DNA of 33,952 bases from Pseudomonas graminis (GCF_900111735.1 NZ_FOHW01000048.1:1-33952); one strand, 5' to 3'; shown: positions 14,242 to 23,089, counted from the first letter of the stretch. Notes: generated from the letters alone by a model not told the origin. Numbers and translations: made by a program.

Positions 14242-14721
14242 TCAGATGTTCTCCAGCTCGGACCACTCTTCCTCGGACATCATCTTGTCCAGCTCCACAA
14301 GGATCAGCAGTTCGCCGTTCTTGTTGCACACGCCCTGGATGAATTTGGCGGACTCGTCGTTGCCCACGTTCGGCGCGGTTTCGACTTCCGACTGACGCAG
14401 GTAAACCACTTCAGCCACGCTATCGACCAGGATCCCGACCACTTGCTTGTCGGCCTCGATGATCACGATACGCGTGTTGTCGCTGACTTCAACCGGCGGC
14501 AGACCAAAGCGCTGACGGGTGTCGATGACGGTGACGACGTTACCGCGCAGGTTGATGATCCCCAGTACGTAGCTTGGCGCGCCCGGGACCGGTGCGATCT
14601 CGGTGTAGCGCAGCACTTCCTGAACCTGCATCACGTTGATGCCGTACGACTCGTTGTCCAGGCGGAAGGTGACCCATTGCAGAATCGGATCTTCGGAACC
14701 CTGTGCTGACGACTTCTTCAT
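14242..14721 (-). CDS. cheW: Chemotaxis coupling protein CheW
   Basis: A 159-residue CheW that couples chemoreceptors to the kinase CheA in the polar array. The SH3-like fold is clear: LQWVTFRLDNESYGINVMQV, the LRYTEIAPVPGAPSYVLGII loop, NLRGNVVTVIDTR with the conserved arginine region, and VGILVDSVAEVVYL. It lies 84 bp after the parP-like gene and abuts the DUF2802 gene. Confidence 0.96.
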   Translation of the reverse strand: MKKSSAQGSEDPILQWVTFRLDNESYGINVMQVQEVLRYTEIAPVPGAPSYVLGIINLRGNVVTVIDTRQRFGLPPVEVSDNTRIVIIEADKQVVGILVDSVAEVVYLRQSEVETAPNVGNDESAKFIQGVCNKNGELLILVELDKMMSEEEWSELENI

Positions 14722-14805
14722 ACCCCTAACCCCTTGCGTGTTGTGCCGTGCGGTCGACGATTCGTACGCCGGCCTGTGTTTATGTGATGTTCTTTATGAC
14801 TGATG

Positions 14806-15744
14806 CTAGTTGAGCTTGTGCATCTGCTTGACCGCACCACTGGCGATCAGCTCGGCCAGCTCGGAAACGTCCAGCAGCGCACACATGTGCTCGATCACCG
14901 TCCCGGCAAGCCAGGGCCGCTGACCACGATGGGTGCGCCATTTGATTTCATTGGGGTCCAGGCGCAACGAGCGGCTGACCTGATGCACCGCCAGCCCCCA
15001 TTCGTAGCCCTGAACCGAGATCACGTATTGCAGGCCCTGACGAAAATCGTCGCGGTACCGGTCCGGCATGATCCAGCGCGCGGTGTCCAGCACCTTCAGG
15101 TTGCCCGCCTGGCTGGGCAGGATCCCGAGAAACCAGTCCGGTTGACCGAACAGCGGCGTCAAATCATGGCCCGCCAGCGGGTAAATCGAGCCGAGGCATA
15201 CCAGCGGCACCGCCAGGGTCAGACCCGCGACGTCGAACAGCAGGCATTCAAACGGCTCGGCAGCCCAGGCCGGACGCCCGTCGCCGGTGGGCGGAGGCGT
15301 CGGTGTGCGCTGGGCAGACAGATGCACATCAACCACCGGCTCGACCAGGGCCACCGGTGGCTCTTCCACCACCCGAGCCTCAACAATCGGTTCCGGCTCA
15401 GGGACAAGCACCGGCGGCAGAATCACCGGTGGCATCACCGGGCGTTCCATCACCCGCGCCGCAGCCGGTTCAGGCTGGGGCGACCAAGCGAGCGAAACAG
15501 GCGCAGGCCGGCTCATGGGAGCGGGTTGCGGCGCGGGCACAGCAGCAGGCAACGCAGCAGCGACAGCCGCCGCTACTGCGCAACGCATGCGTGCGTCATG
15601 GGCCTGCTCTTCGAGCACGGCCGCTTGAAATTCATCGACGGACTCGACGACCTGCAACTCCTCGGTCGCGTCAAACAGCAACGCGTCCAGGTAGTTCTGC
15701 AGCGCCAGTTGTGGTCGTGAAGCGATGTCCAGGGGGCGGTTCAT
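14806..15744 (-). CDS. CheW-domain protein, ParP-like polar array adaptor
   Basis: A 312-residue protein with a C-terminal CheW-like domain (about 178-312: FECLLFDVAGLTLAVPLVCL, then WFLGILPSQAGNLKVLDTARW). A long Pro/Ala/Val-rich linker (about 65-170) follows a short conserved N-terminus (ALQNYLDALLFDATEE). In Vibrio and Pseudomonas such a protein (ParP) links the ParA-like ATPase ParC to CheA and receptors and keeps arrays at the cell pole. The upstream neighbour here is exactly such an ATPase, which supports the call. A strong sigma28-type promoter lies 44 bp before the ATG. The name is by architecture and synteny. Confidence 0.85.
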   Translation of the reverse strand: MNRPLDIASRPQLALQNYLDALLFDATEELQVVESVDEFQAAVLEEQAHDARMRCAVAAAVAAALPAAVPAPQPAPMSRPAPVSLAWSPQPEPAAARVMERPVMPPVILPPVLVPEPEPIVEARVVEEPPVALVEPVVDVHLSAQRTPTPPPTGDGRPAWAAEPFECLLFDVAGLTLAVPLVCLGSIYPLAGHDLTPLFGQPDWFLGILPSQAGNLKVLDTARWIMPDRYRDDFRQGLQYVISVQGYEWGLAVHQVSRSLRLDPNEIKWRTHRGQRPWLAGTVIEHMCALLDVSELAELIASGAVKQMHKLN

Positions 15745-15787
15745 ACGGGAGCCCGAAAAGTAGTGATGCGATTACCGCCTGATACAG

Positions 15788-15815
15788 ATATCGGCTGCAT
15801 AGCCGATGGACTTGA
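15788..15815 (-). promoter_or_regulatory. Sigma28 (FliA)-type promoter before the parP-like gene
   Basis: On the minus strand TCAAG (15815-15811) is followed after 15 bases by GCCGATAT (15795-15788), very close to the FliA consensus. The predicted transcript would start near 15780, about 36 bases before the parP-like ATG. It implies that parP-like, cheW and DUF2802 can be expressed as late flagellar genes independent of upstream read-through. The same bases contain a perfect ATCGGCT-GCAT-AGCCGAT palindrome (15790-15807). Confidence 0.75.
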
Positions 15816-15857
15816 GCGTGCAGGCGCGCCGCTCGACAAATAATGATCAGCGGCCAC

Positions 15858-16646
15858 TCAGGCCACCTGCCCGACAAGCTGTTCGGTGAGCATGTGTTTG
15901 AGCAACGCACGGTAGGCCAGCACGCCACGGCTCTTGTTGTCGAACTGCGAAGGCGTCACGCCGGCGCGGCTGGCATCGCGCAATCGCGTGTCCACCGGAA
16001 TGAACGCATTCCAGACGTGCTCCGGGTAACTGTCGCGAAGCAGCTTGAGGGTGCTCATCGATGCCTGGGTGCGGCGGTCGAACAGTGTCGGGACGATGGT
16101 GTACGGCAGCGGCACCTTGCGCGAACGGTTGATCATCGCCAGCGTATTGACCATGCGCTCCAGGCCCTTCACCGCAAGGAACTCAGTCTGCACCGGGATC
16201 GCCAGTTGCTGGCTCGCCGCCAGGGCGTTGACCATCAACACGCCAAGCAACGGCGGGCTGTCGATGATCGCGTAATCGAAGTCCTGCCACAGCTGCGCCA
16301 GACTCTTGGCAATCACCAGCCCAAGCCCGCTCTGCCCCGGCGACTGGCGCTCAAGGGTGGCCAGTGCGGTGCTCGACGGCAGCAGGGAAATGCGTTTATC
16401 GCTGGTCGGCAGCAGCAGTTGGCCCGGCAAGCCTTCGGGCACCACGCCCTTGTTGAGGAACAGGTCGAAGCTGCTGTGTTCCAGCGTATCGGGGTCTTGC
16501 CCGAAATAGCTGGTCATCGAGCCATGGGGATCGAGATCCACCACGACCACACGCTTGCCCGCCTCTGCCAGCAAGCCGGCTAAAGCGATGGAGGTGGTGG
16601 TCTTGCCGACCCCGCCTTTCTGATTGGCTACTGCCCAGACTCTCAT
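15858..16646 (-). CDS. ParA-family ATPase (ParC-like, chemotaxis array positioning)
   Basis: A 262-residue MinD/ParA-type P-loop ATPase. It opens with MRVWAVANQKGGVGKTTTSI, holding the deviant Walker A motif with its signature lysine (KGGVGKT). Walker A' follows as VVVVDLDPHGSMT, and Walker B as YAIIDSPPLL. It sits between motD and the parP-like gene, the usual place of the ParC-type ATPase that segregates chemotaxis arrays to the pole. An open frame extends 42 codons upstream, but it covers the gap after motD, and the ATG at 16646 gives the proper N-terminus. A plasmid-partition role is unlikely because no parB is present. Confidence 0.92.
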   Translation of the reverse strand: MRVWAVANQKGGVGKTTTSIALAGLLAEAGKRVVVVDLDPHGSMTSYFGQDPDTLEHSSFDLFLNKGVVPEGLPGQLLLPTSDKRISLLPSSTALATLERQSPGQSGLGLVIAKSLAQLWQDFDYAIIDSPPLLGVLMVNALAASQQLAIPVQTEFLAVKGLERMVNTLAMINRSRKVPLPYTIVPTLFDRRTQASMSTLKLLRDSYPEHVWNAFIPVDTRLRDASRAGVTPSQFDNKSRGVLAYRALLKHMLTEQLVGQVA

Positions 16647-16683
16647 GTACTCGTTTTCCCCCCGACCAAAGCGACGACCGGGT

Positions 16684-17565
16684 TTAAGGGGCAGATGACG
16701 AAGATTTGACGCCTTGCGGCGGCTTGGACGGGACCGGTGCAGTTTGTGTGCCAGCACGGCGCAGCGCAGCATCCGGTTTTGCGTTGGCCGTGGCGCCCGA
16801 GCCCGTGAGGCTGCGGCGCACGTCCAGGTTGCGCGAGATCACCAGCACCACGCGACGGTTGCGCGCGCGGCCATCGGCGGTGGCGTTGGAGGTCAGCGGC
16901 TGGAATTCGCCGTAACCCACCGAAGCCAGCCGCGCCGGGTTGATCCCGTCCATGGCCAGCATGCGCACGATGCTCGATGAACGCGCCGACGACAGCTCCC
17001 AGTTGGTCGGGAACTGCCCGGTGTTGATCGGCTGGTTATCAGTGAAGCCTTCGACATGTACCGGGTTGTCGAACGGCTTGATGATTTTCGCGACCTTGTC
17101 GATCAGGTCGAACGCCTGATTGCTTGGCATCGCGTCGCCGCTGCCAAACAGCAGGCTGGAATTGAGCTCGATCTCGATCCACAGCTCATTGCCGCGCACG
17201 GTCATCTGCTTGGAGGCGATGAGGTCGCCGAACGCCGCGTTGACGTCATCGGCAATCGATTTCAGCGGGTCGTCGGCGGCCTGCCCCAGCGCGGCGTCGG
17301 TCTGCTCGCTGTCCTGAACCAGCGGGTCGGCAGGTCGAACGGTCTGCGGTTTCTGCTCGCCAATGGGGATCGGCTTGACGCTGCGCTCAGGCTCGTTGAA
17401 GACCCCGACCAGCGCCTCGGAGAGCACCTTGTATTTGCCTTCGTTCAGCGACGAGATGGAATACATGACCACGAAAAAAGCGAACAGCAAGGTGATGAAG
17501 TCCGCGTAGGACACCAGCCAGCGTTCGTGATTTTCGTGCTCTTCCTGGCGACGTCGGCGGGCCAT
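16684..17565 (-). CDS. motD: Flagellar motor stator protein MotD (MotB family)
   Basis: A 293-residue MotB-type stator subunit that anchors the motor to peptidoglycan and, with MotC, conducts protons. It has a basic N-terminus, then one membrane helix beginning SYADFITLLFAFFVVMYS with the essential aspartate at D22. The C-terminal OmpA-like peptidoglycan-binding domain covers about 130-245 (VHVEGFTDNQPI, ELSSARSSSIVRML, RARNRRVVLVI). A Ser/Pro/Ala tail ends the protein. Its ATG is 8 bp after the motC stop. The pairing with MotC in the che operon is the pseudomonad second stator, distinct from MotAB. Confidence 0.95.
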   Translation of the reverse strand: MARRRRQEEHENHERWLVSYADFITLLFAFFVVMYSISSLNEGKYKVLSEALVGVFNEPERSVKPIPIGEQKPQTVRPADPLVQDSEQTDAALGQAADDPLKSIADDVNAAFGDLIASKQMTVRGNELWIEIELNSSLLFGSGDAMPSNQAFDLIDKVAKIIKPFDNPVHVEGFTDNQPINTGQFPTNWELSSARSSSIVRMLAMDGINPARLASVGYGEFQPLTSNATADGRARNRRVVLVISRNLDVRRSLTGSGATANAKPDAALRRAGTQTAPVPSKPPQGVKSSSSAP

Positions 17566-17572
17566 CAGTCCA

Positions 17573-18313
17573 TCACTCCATGAAGCCTTGCAGCTTCAGC
17601 TCGATCGACCGCGGGTTCTCGCCTTCGGCAATCGACAGCAAGCCTTCGAGGAGCATTTCCCGGTAGCGCGACTGGCGGATCGCCACGGCCTTGAGCTTGT
17701 TCGCCACCGGCAGAAGAATCATGTTGGCAGAGGCCACGCCATAAATGGTCGCCACGAACGCAACGGCAATGCCGCTGCCCAGCTGATTGGGATCGGCGAG
17801 GTTACCCATCACGTGGATCAGGCCCATGACCGCGCCGATGATGCCGACCGTCGGCGCATAGCCGCCCATGCTTTCGTAGACTTTTGCAGCCTGAATGTCG
17901 CGGCTCTCCTGGGTGATGAAATCCACCTCCAGAATGCCGCGAATGGCCGCAGGCTCGGCGCCGTCGACCAGCAGTTGCAGGCCTTTGCGCGAATAGGCAT
18001 CGGGCTCGGAGTCAGCCACGGCTTCGAGGCCAAGCAGGCCCTCTTTGCGCGCGGTGAGGCTCCAGGACACGACGCGATCAATACCGCCCGCCAGATCGAT
18101 GCGTGGCGGAAACAGAATCCAGATGAAGATCTGCATCGCCCGCTTGAACGCGCTCATCGGCGTCTGCAGAAGGCAGGCCGCCAACGTACCGCCCAGCACG
18201 ATCAGCGCCGCCGGGCCGTTGAGCAATGCGCCCAGATGGCCGCCTTCAAGGAAGTTGCCACCGATGATCGCGACGAACGCCAGAATGATCCCTATAAGCG
18301 TCAAGACATCCAT
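17573..18313 (-). CDS. motC: Flagellar motor stator protein MotC (MotA family)
   Basis: A 246-residue MotA-type proton-channel subunit with four membrane helices: two near the N-terminus (about 3-22 and 30-50) and two at about 145-165 and 180-200. The cytoplasmic loop between them contacts FliG. Family segments include GGNFLEGGHLGALLN, VYESMGGYAPTVGIIGAVMGLIHVM and GIAVAFVATIYGVASANM. The start at 18313 shares one base with the cheB stop (TGATG) and gives the family length; a GTG three codons upstream is less likely. Confidence 0.95.
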   Translation of the reverse strand: MDVLTLIGIILAFVAIIGGNFLEGGHLGALLNGPAALIVLGGTLAACLLQTPMSAFKRAMQIFIWILFPPRIDLAGGIDRVVSWSLTARKEGLLGLEAVADSEPDAYSRKGLQLLVDGAEPAAIRGILEVDFITQESRDIQAAKVYESMGGYAPTVGIIGAVMGLIHVMGNLADPNQLGSGIAVAFVATIYGVASANMILLPVANKLKAVAIRQSRYREMLLEGLLSIAEGENPRSIELKLQGFME

Positions 18314-19467
18314 CAGCTGCACGCCTCAACCAGGTGGCGCCCGATGTCGTCCAGGCTGTAGACGGCGTCGGCCAGTTCGGCTTTGACGATCGCCATGGGC
18401 ATGCCGTAGATCACGCAGCTGGCTTCGTCCTGCGCCCAGATCTGGCTGCCGCTCTGTTTGAGCAGACGCGCGCCTTCACGGCCGTCAGCGCCCATCCCGG
18501 TGAGGACGACGGCTAGGACTTTGTCGCTGTAGGACTTTGCCGCCGAGCCGAACGTGATGTCGACGCATGGCTTGTAGTTCAAACGCTCGTCGCCCGGCAG
18601 GATTTTCACCGCGCCGCGACCGTCGACCATCATCTGCTTGCCGCCAGGCGCCAGCAGCGCCAGACCGGGACGCAGCATGTCGCCGTCTTCGGCTTCCTTG
18701 ACGGTAATTCGGCAAAGCTTGTCGAGGCGCTCGGCGAAGGCTTTGGTGAACGCGGCCGGCATGTGCTGGATCAGCACGATGGGCGCCGGGAAGTTGGCCG
18801 GGAGTTGGGTCAGCACCCGCTGCAAGGCCACCGGGCCACCGGTAGACGTGCCGATCGCGACCAGTTTGTAGGCCTTGCGCTTGGGCACACCCGATGACGT
18901 TGGCGCGTGCTGATGGGACGCCGACGCGGTGGCGCGGGCAGGCGCAGGGGCTGGCGCCGAACGTGACACGCTCGGAGCGGCAGACGTGCTGCGCGGTGCA
19001 GTCGGTGCGGCAGACGGTGCCGGTGCCGACGTTGCAGCAGACGTGCTGGCGTAACCGCCGAAACGACGGTTGCTGCGGGAGATGCTGTGTACTTTCTCGC
19101 ACAGCATCTGTTTGACCTTCTCGGGATTACGCGAGATGTCTTCGAAATTTTTCGGCAGGAAATCCACCGCACCGGCGTCCAGCGCATCGAGGGTGACTCG
19201 CGCGCCTTCGTGGGTCAGGGAGGAAAACATCAATACCGGAGTCGGACAGCGCTGCATGATGTGACGGACCGCGGTGATGCCATCCATCATCGGCATTTCG
19301 TAGTCCATGGTGATCACGTCAGGCTTGAGGGCCAGGGCTTGTTCAATGGCTTCCTTGCCATTGGTGGCGGTACCGACCACCTGGATCGTCGGATCTGAAG
19401 AGAGAATTTCCGAGACACGACGTCGGAAAAAACCCGAATCGTCCACGACGAGAACCTTGACTGCCAT
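18313..19467 (-). CDS. cheB: Chemotaxis response regulator protein-glutamate methylesterase CheB
   Basis: A 384-residue CheB, which removes methyl groups from (and deamidates) chemoreceptors for adaptation. The N-terminal receiver domain has acidic VLVVDDSGFF and the phospho-acceptor D55 in ITMDYEMPMMDG. Residues about 133-185 form an Ala/Pro/Ser-rich linker, longer than in E. coli. The C-terminal esterase domain carries the catalytic serine in IGTSTGGPVALQ, the histidine in IQHMPAAFTKAFAERLD and the aspartate in TGMGADGREG. The start is ATG at 19467 with GGAG five bases upstream; an upstream GTG overlaps that ribosome site. Confidence 0.96.
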   Translation of the reverse strand: MAVKVLVVDDSGFFRRRVSEILSSDPTIQVVGTATNGKEAIEQALALKPDVITMDYEMPMMDGITAVRHIMQRCPTPVLMFSSLTHEGARVTLDALDAGAVDFLPKNFEDISRNPEKVKQMLCEKVHSISRSNRRFGGYASTSAATSAPAPSAAPTAPRSTSAAPSVSRSAPAPAPARATASASHQHAPTSSGVPKRKAYKLVAIGTSTGGPVALQRVLTQLPANFPAPIVLIQHMPAAFTKAFAERLDKLCRITVKEAEDGDMLRPGLALLAPGGKQMMVDGRGAVKILPGDERLNYKPCVDITFGSAAKSYSDKVLAVVLTGMGADGREGARLLKQSGSQIWAQDEASCVIYGMPMAIVKAELADAVYSLDDIGRHLVEACS

Positions 19468-19612
19468 AAACACTCCAAAGAGCGCGCGCCACCCTGCGGG
19501 TCGGCGCGCCCTGAATCACGTAGCTTGGGTCACATTGGCGATAAGGGGCAGGCCAGTGGGACCGGTTTTCGCGCTTAAAACAGGACCCGCGGGACCTGTA
19601 GGACCTATACCT

Positions 19613-19781
19613 GTAGGACCGGCTTTAGCCGGGAACCCGTCGGATGTCACACCGAGAAATCCACGGTGTATATACCGGCCCTTTCCCGGCTAAAGCCGGT
19701 CCTACTCAGGAAGGCGTCGGGTGTCACACCGAAAATCCACAGTGTCCATTCCGGCCTCTTCCCGGCTGAAGCCGGTCCCAC
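19613..19781. repeat. Three REP arms between cheA and cheB
   Basis: REP palindromes of the GGACCGGCTTTAGCCGGGAA family lie at 19613-19635, 19683-19705 (inverted) and 19758-19781. They fill most of the 353-bp gap inside the che operon. Just before them, 19582-19620 holds short repeats of a GTAGGACC unit that look like partial duplications of the REP edge. No gene or promoter is evident in 19468-19820. Confidence 0.88.
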
Positions 19782-19820
19782 TGAAAAACATCGACAGCCG
19801 CCTACCGAAGCTGATCCTGC

Positions 19821-22136
19821 TTAGCCGATCCGTCGTGCCGCGTAGCGCTTGAGCATGCTCGGAACATCGAGGATCAGTGCGATGCGACCGTCACCGGTGA
19901 TGGTGGCGCCCGACATGCCCGGCGTGCCTTGCAGCATTTTGCCCAGCGGTTTGATGACCACTTCTTCCTGGCCGACCAACTGATCGACCACAAAGCCGAT
20001 GCGTTGCGTGCCAACCGACAGGATCACCACGTGACCTTCGTGCTGCTCCTCGTGAGCCGCCGAGCTGACCAGCCAGCGCTTGAGGTAGAACAGTGGCAGC
20101 GCCTTGTCGCGGACGATGACCACTTCCTGACCGTCGACGACGTTGGTGGTCGACAGGTCCAGGTGGAAGATCTCGTTGACGTTGACCAGCGGGAACGCGA
20201 AGGCCTGGTTGCCGAGCATGACCATCAGCGTCGGCATGATCGCCAGGGTCAGCGGCACCTTGATGATGATCTTCGAACCCAGGCCTTTGGTGGAATCGAT
20301 GCTGATCGAACCGTTGAGCTGGGCGATCTTGGTTTTCACCACGTCCATGCCCACGCCACGCCCGGACACATCGGAAATCTCGGTCTTGGTCGAGAAGCCC
20401 GGCGCGAAGATCAGGTTGTAGCAGTCGGTGTCGCTGAGGCGATCCGCTGCATCCTTGTCCATCACACCACGCTTGACCGCGATCGCACGCAGAACCGCAG
20501 GGTCCATGCCTTTGCCGTCATCGGAAATCGACAGCAGGATGTGATCGCCTTCCTGTTCGGCCGCCAGAATCACACGACCGTTGCGGGGCTTGCCCGACGC
20601 TTCCCGCTCTTCCGGCGACTCGATACCGTGATCGACCGCGTTGCGCACCAAGTGGACCAGCGGGTCGGCCAGGGCCTCGACGAGGTTCTTGTCCAGGTCG
20701 GTTTCTTCACCCACCAGTTCAAGGCTGATTTCTTTCTTCAGCTGACGTGCCAGATCGCGAACCAGTCGCGGGAAGCGACCGAACACTTTCTTGATCGGCT
20801 GCATGCGGGTCTTCATGACCGCGGTCTGCAGGTCAGCGGTGACCACGTCCAGGTTCGACACGGCCTTGGACATGGCTTCGTCGGCGCTGTTGGCGCCCAG
20901 ACGCACGAGGCGGTTACGCACCAGCACCAGTTCGCCGACCATGTTCATGATCTCGTCCAGCCGCGCGGTGTCAACGCGCACGGTGGTTTCCGCTTCAGAC
21001 TGCGGTTTTTCGCCAGGCGCGGGAGCAGCAGCACGAGCCGGTGCAGCGGCAGCGGCAGGAGCGGCAGGAGCGGCTTTGGCCGGAACCGCAGCAGCAGGCG
21101 TCGCTTTGGCCGGTTCGGCTTTGGCGGTGGGTTCTGGCACCTTGGCCGGTGCAGCAGCAGCGACGGCAGGTTCGAACTTGCCTTTGCCGTGCAACTGATC
21201 CAGCAGGTCTTCGAATTCGTTATCGGTGATTTCGTCCGCGGCAGCGGCTTTCGACGGGGCAGCGGGCGTAACCGGCGCGGCAGGAGCAGCAGCGGCAGGC
21301 GCAGCGGGCGCAGCAACGCCAACGGCATCTGCCGAGAACGAGCCTTTACCGTGCAACTGATCCAGCAGCGACTCGAATTCGTCGTCAGTGATTTCATCAC
21401 TGGTCGGCGCGGCGGACGGCGTCACAGCCGCCGGCGGTTGCACGGCATCGACGGCGAACTGGCCTTTGCCATGCAGCTGATCGAGGAGTGATTCGAATTC
21501 GGCATCGGTGATTTCATCACTGGCCGCAGTGCCGCCCGCTGCAGCGGAAGCCGCCGCCGGTGCTGCTGCGACGGGTGCCGCTGCGACAGGTGCAGACGCA
21601 GCCGGCGCAGGAGCGCCTGCCGCTTGCGCCTTGACAGCGTTCAGCGAATCCAGAAGCTGTTCGAATTCGTGATCAGTAATGTCTTCGGACGGCGCTTCAG
21701 CAACCGGCTCTTCGACCACCGGTGCCGGAGCGACTTCATCTGCCGAGGCAGGCTCAGCCAGGCGAGCCAGCGCGGCCAGCAGTTCAGGAGTTGCAGGGGT
21801 AACGCTGGAGCGCTCACGCACTTGACCGAACATGCTGTTGACGGTGTCGAGTGCTTCGAGCACCACGTCCATGAGCTCCGAGTCAACGCGGCGTTCACCC
21901 TTGCGCAGGATGTCGAACACGTTCTCGGCGATGTGACAGCATTCAACCAGCTCGTTGAGCTGGAGGAAGCCGGCGCCCCCTTTTACAGTGTGAAAACCGC
22001 GAAAAATTGCATTGAGCAGGTCCGCATCGTCCGGCCGGCTTTCCAGCTCGACCAACTGCTCTGACAACAGCTCGAGAATCTCGCCGGCCTCTACCAGAAA
22101 ATCCTGAAGGATTTCTTCATCGGCGCCGAAGCTCAT
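19821..22136 (-). CDS. cheA: Chemotaxis histidine kinase CheA
   Basis: A 771-residue CheA that autophosphorylates when receptors signal and passes phosphate to CheY and CheB. The HPt domain (1-105) has phospho-His H49 in FHTVKGGAGFLQL. Dimerisation helices begin at about 385. The kinase domain shows the N box (HLVRNAVDHGIE), G1 (DDGKGMD), F (FAPGFST) and G2 (GRGVGMDVVKTKI) boxes, and a CheW-like regulatory domain ends the protein. The Ala/Pro-rich region 130-380 contains four acidic helical repeats (151-167, 207-226, 247-266, 301-320) of the form DEITDxEFExLLDQLHGKG, and I see no classical P2 domain. The ATG has AGGAG upstream. Confidence 0.97.
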   Translation of the reverse strand: MSFGADEEILQDFLVEAGEILELLSEQLVELESRPDDADLLNAIFRGFHTVKGGAGFLQLNELVECCHIAENVFDILRKGERRVDSELMDVVLEALDTVNSMFGQVRERSSVTPATPELLAALARLAEPASADEVAPAPVVEEPVAEAPSEDITDHEFEQLLDSLNAVKAQAAGAPAPAASAPVAAAPVAAAPAAASAAAGGTAASDEITDAEFESLLDQLHGKGQFAVDAVQPPAAVTPSAAPTSDEITDDEFESLLDQLHGKGSFSADAVGVAAPAAPAAAAPAAPVTPAAPSKAAAADEITDNEFEDLLDQLHGKGKFEPAVAAAAPAKVPEPTAKAEPAKATPAAAVPAKAAPAAPAAAAAPARAAAPAPGEKPQSEAETTVRVDTARLDEIMNMVGELVLVRNRLVRLGANSADEAMSKAVSNLDVVTADLQTAVMKTRMQPIKKVFGRFPRLVRDLARQLKKEISLELVGEETDLDKNLVEALADPLVHLVRNAVDHGIESPEEREASGKPRNGRVILAAEQEGDHILLSISDDGKGMDPAVLRAIAVKRGVMDKDAADRLSDTDCYNLIFAPGFSTKTEISDVSGRGVGMDVVKTKIAQLNGSISIDSTKGLGSKIIIKVPLTLAIMPTLMVMLGNQAFAFPLVNVNEIFHLDLSTTNVVDGQEVVIVRDKALPLFYLKRWLVSSAAHEEQHEGHVVILSVGTQRIGFVVDQLVGQEEVVIKPLGKMLQGTPGMSGATITGDGRIALILDVPSMLKRYAARRIG

Positions 22137-22281
22137 TGGGGGGTGCTCCTAAAATTAACCGTCAAACCGATCCAGAGGCTGCACTGACGGCCTGCGCGCA
22201 TTGCCTTCGCCGAAGCATTGGCGCGCGGGTCCAGCAGCCACTTTCACAGAAAACCTGAAGTCTGAAATCAGAATGACCGAA

Positions 22282-23070
22282 TCAGAATCCGAGGCTGGAT
22301 AGCAGATCGTCAACATCATCCTGTCCGGATACAACGTCTTCACGTTTATCGGCATGAATCTGCGGACCTTCACCCTTGGAGTGAAGTTTTTCTTCTTCTT
22401 TTTGCTGACGGAACACTTCCTGGTCGTGCTCGATGCCCGCGAAGCGGTCCACCTGGCTCGCCATGAGCACCAGCTTGAGCAGATTGCGCTCGACTTCGGT
22501 GACCAACGTGGTCACGCGCTTGATCACCTGACCGGTGAGGTCCTGGTAATCCTGCGCCAGCAGAATGTCGTTCAGGTGCGCGGAGACTTCGGTCGTCTCC
22601 TTCTCGCTGCGGGTCAGGAACACATCGACGCGGCGGGCCAGATCACGAAACTCTTCGGCGCTGATTTCGCGGCGCATGAAGCGTCCCCAATCGGCGCTCA
22701 ACGCCTTGGCATCATCACTGAGCCCGTGCATCAACGGCGTGCTCTGCTCCACCAGGTCCATGGTCCGGTTGGCCGCGTTTTCGGTCAGCCTGACCACGTA
22801 CGACAGCCGCTCGGTGGCGTCGGTGATCTGGGAGACCTCCTCGGCCTGCGGCATGTTCGGGTCGATCTGGAAGTTGACGATCGCGCTGTGCAACTCGCGC
22901 GTCAGTTTGCCGACTTCCTGATACAGGCCTCGGTCGCGGGTCTGGTTAAGCTCATGGATCAGTTGCACAGCGTCGCCGAACTTGCCTTTTTCAAGGCTCG
23001 CGACCAGCTCTTGTGCGTGTTTCTTCAGGGTTGACTCAAAGTCACCCATTGTCGAATCTTTGGAATCCAT
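22282..23070 (-). CDS. cheZ: Protein phosphatase CheZ
   Basis: A 262-residue CheZ that speeds dephosphorylation of CheY-P. It is nearly all helical, with the catalytic segment LAQDYQDLTGQVIKRV at about 171-186 containing the insertion glutamine. The C-terminal tail DVDDLLSSLGF is the CheY-docking peptide, joined by a charged linker. I chose the ATG at 23070, with GAGGG upstream, over an open frame running 13 codons further into cheY; it gives the usual family length. It lies 19 bp after cheY. Confidence 0.94.
   Translation of the reverse strand: MDSKDSTMGDFESTLKKHAQELVASLEKGKFGDAVQLIHELNQTRDRGLYQEVGKLTRELHSAIVNFQIDPNMPQAEEVSQITDATERLSYVVRLTENAANRTMDLVEQSTPLMHGLSDDAKALSADWGRFMRREISAEEFRDLARRVDVFLTRSEKETTEVSAHLNDILLAQDYQDLTGQVIKRVTTLVTEVERNLLKLVLMASQVDRFAGIEHDQEVFRQQKEEEKLHSKGEGPQIHADKREDVVSGQDDVDDLLSSLGF
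22346..22372 (-). promoter_or_regulatory. Possible sigma28-type promoter within cheZ, ahead of cheA
   Basis: On the minus strand TGAAGGTC is followed by 11 bases and GCCGATAA. The -10 is a perfect sigma28 match with ideal spacing, and the -35 matches five of eight positions. It lies in the coding end of cheZ, about 210 bp before the cheA ATG, and could supply extra cheA transcript. The coding constraint on these bases makes chance possible. Confidence 0.4.
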
Positions 23071-23089
23071 AGCGCCCTCGCAGCGGACA

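Noticed and set aside
14806..15744. Second CheW or CheV
   Set aside because: There is no receiver domain as in CheV, and the long Pro-rich N-terminal extension next to a ParA-type ATPase fits ParP better than a second plain CheW.
15858..16646. Plasmid or chromosome partition ParA
   Set aside because: No parB or parS-like sequence accompanies it, and its position between motD and the parP-like/cheW genes indicates chemotaxis-array placement.
19929..21491. 520-codon plus-strand open frame opposite cheA
   Set aside because: It is an antisense shadow of a clear CheA, and its Ser/Gly/Arg repeats mirror the Ala/Pro linker.
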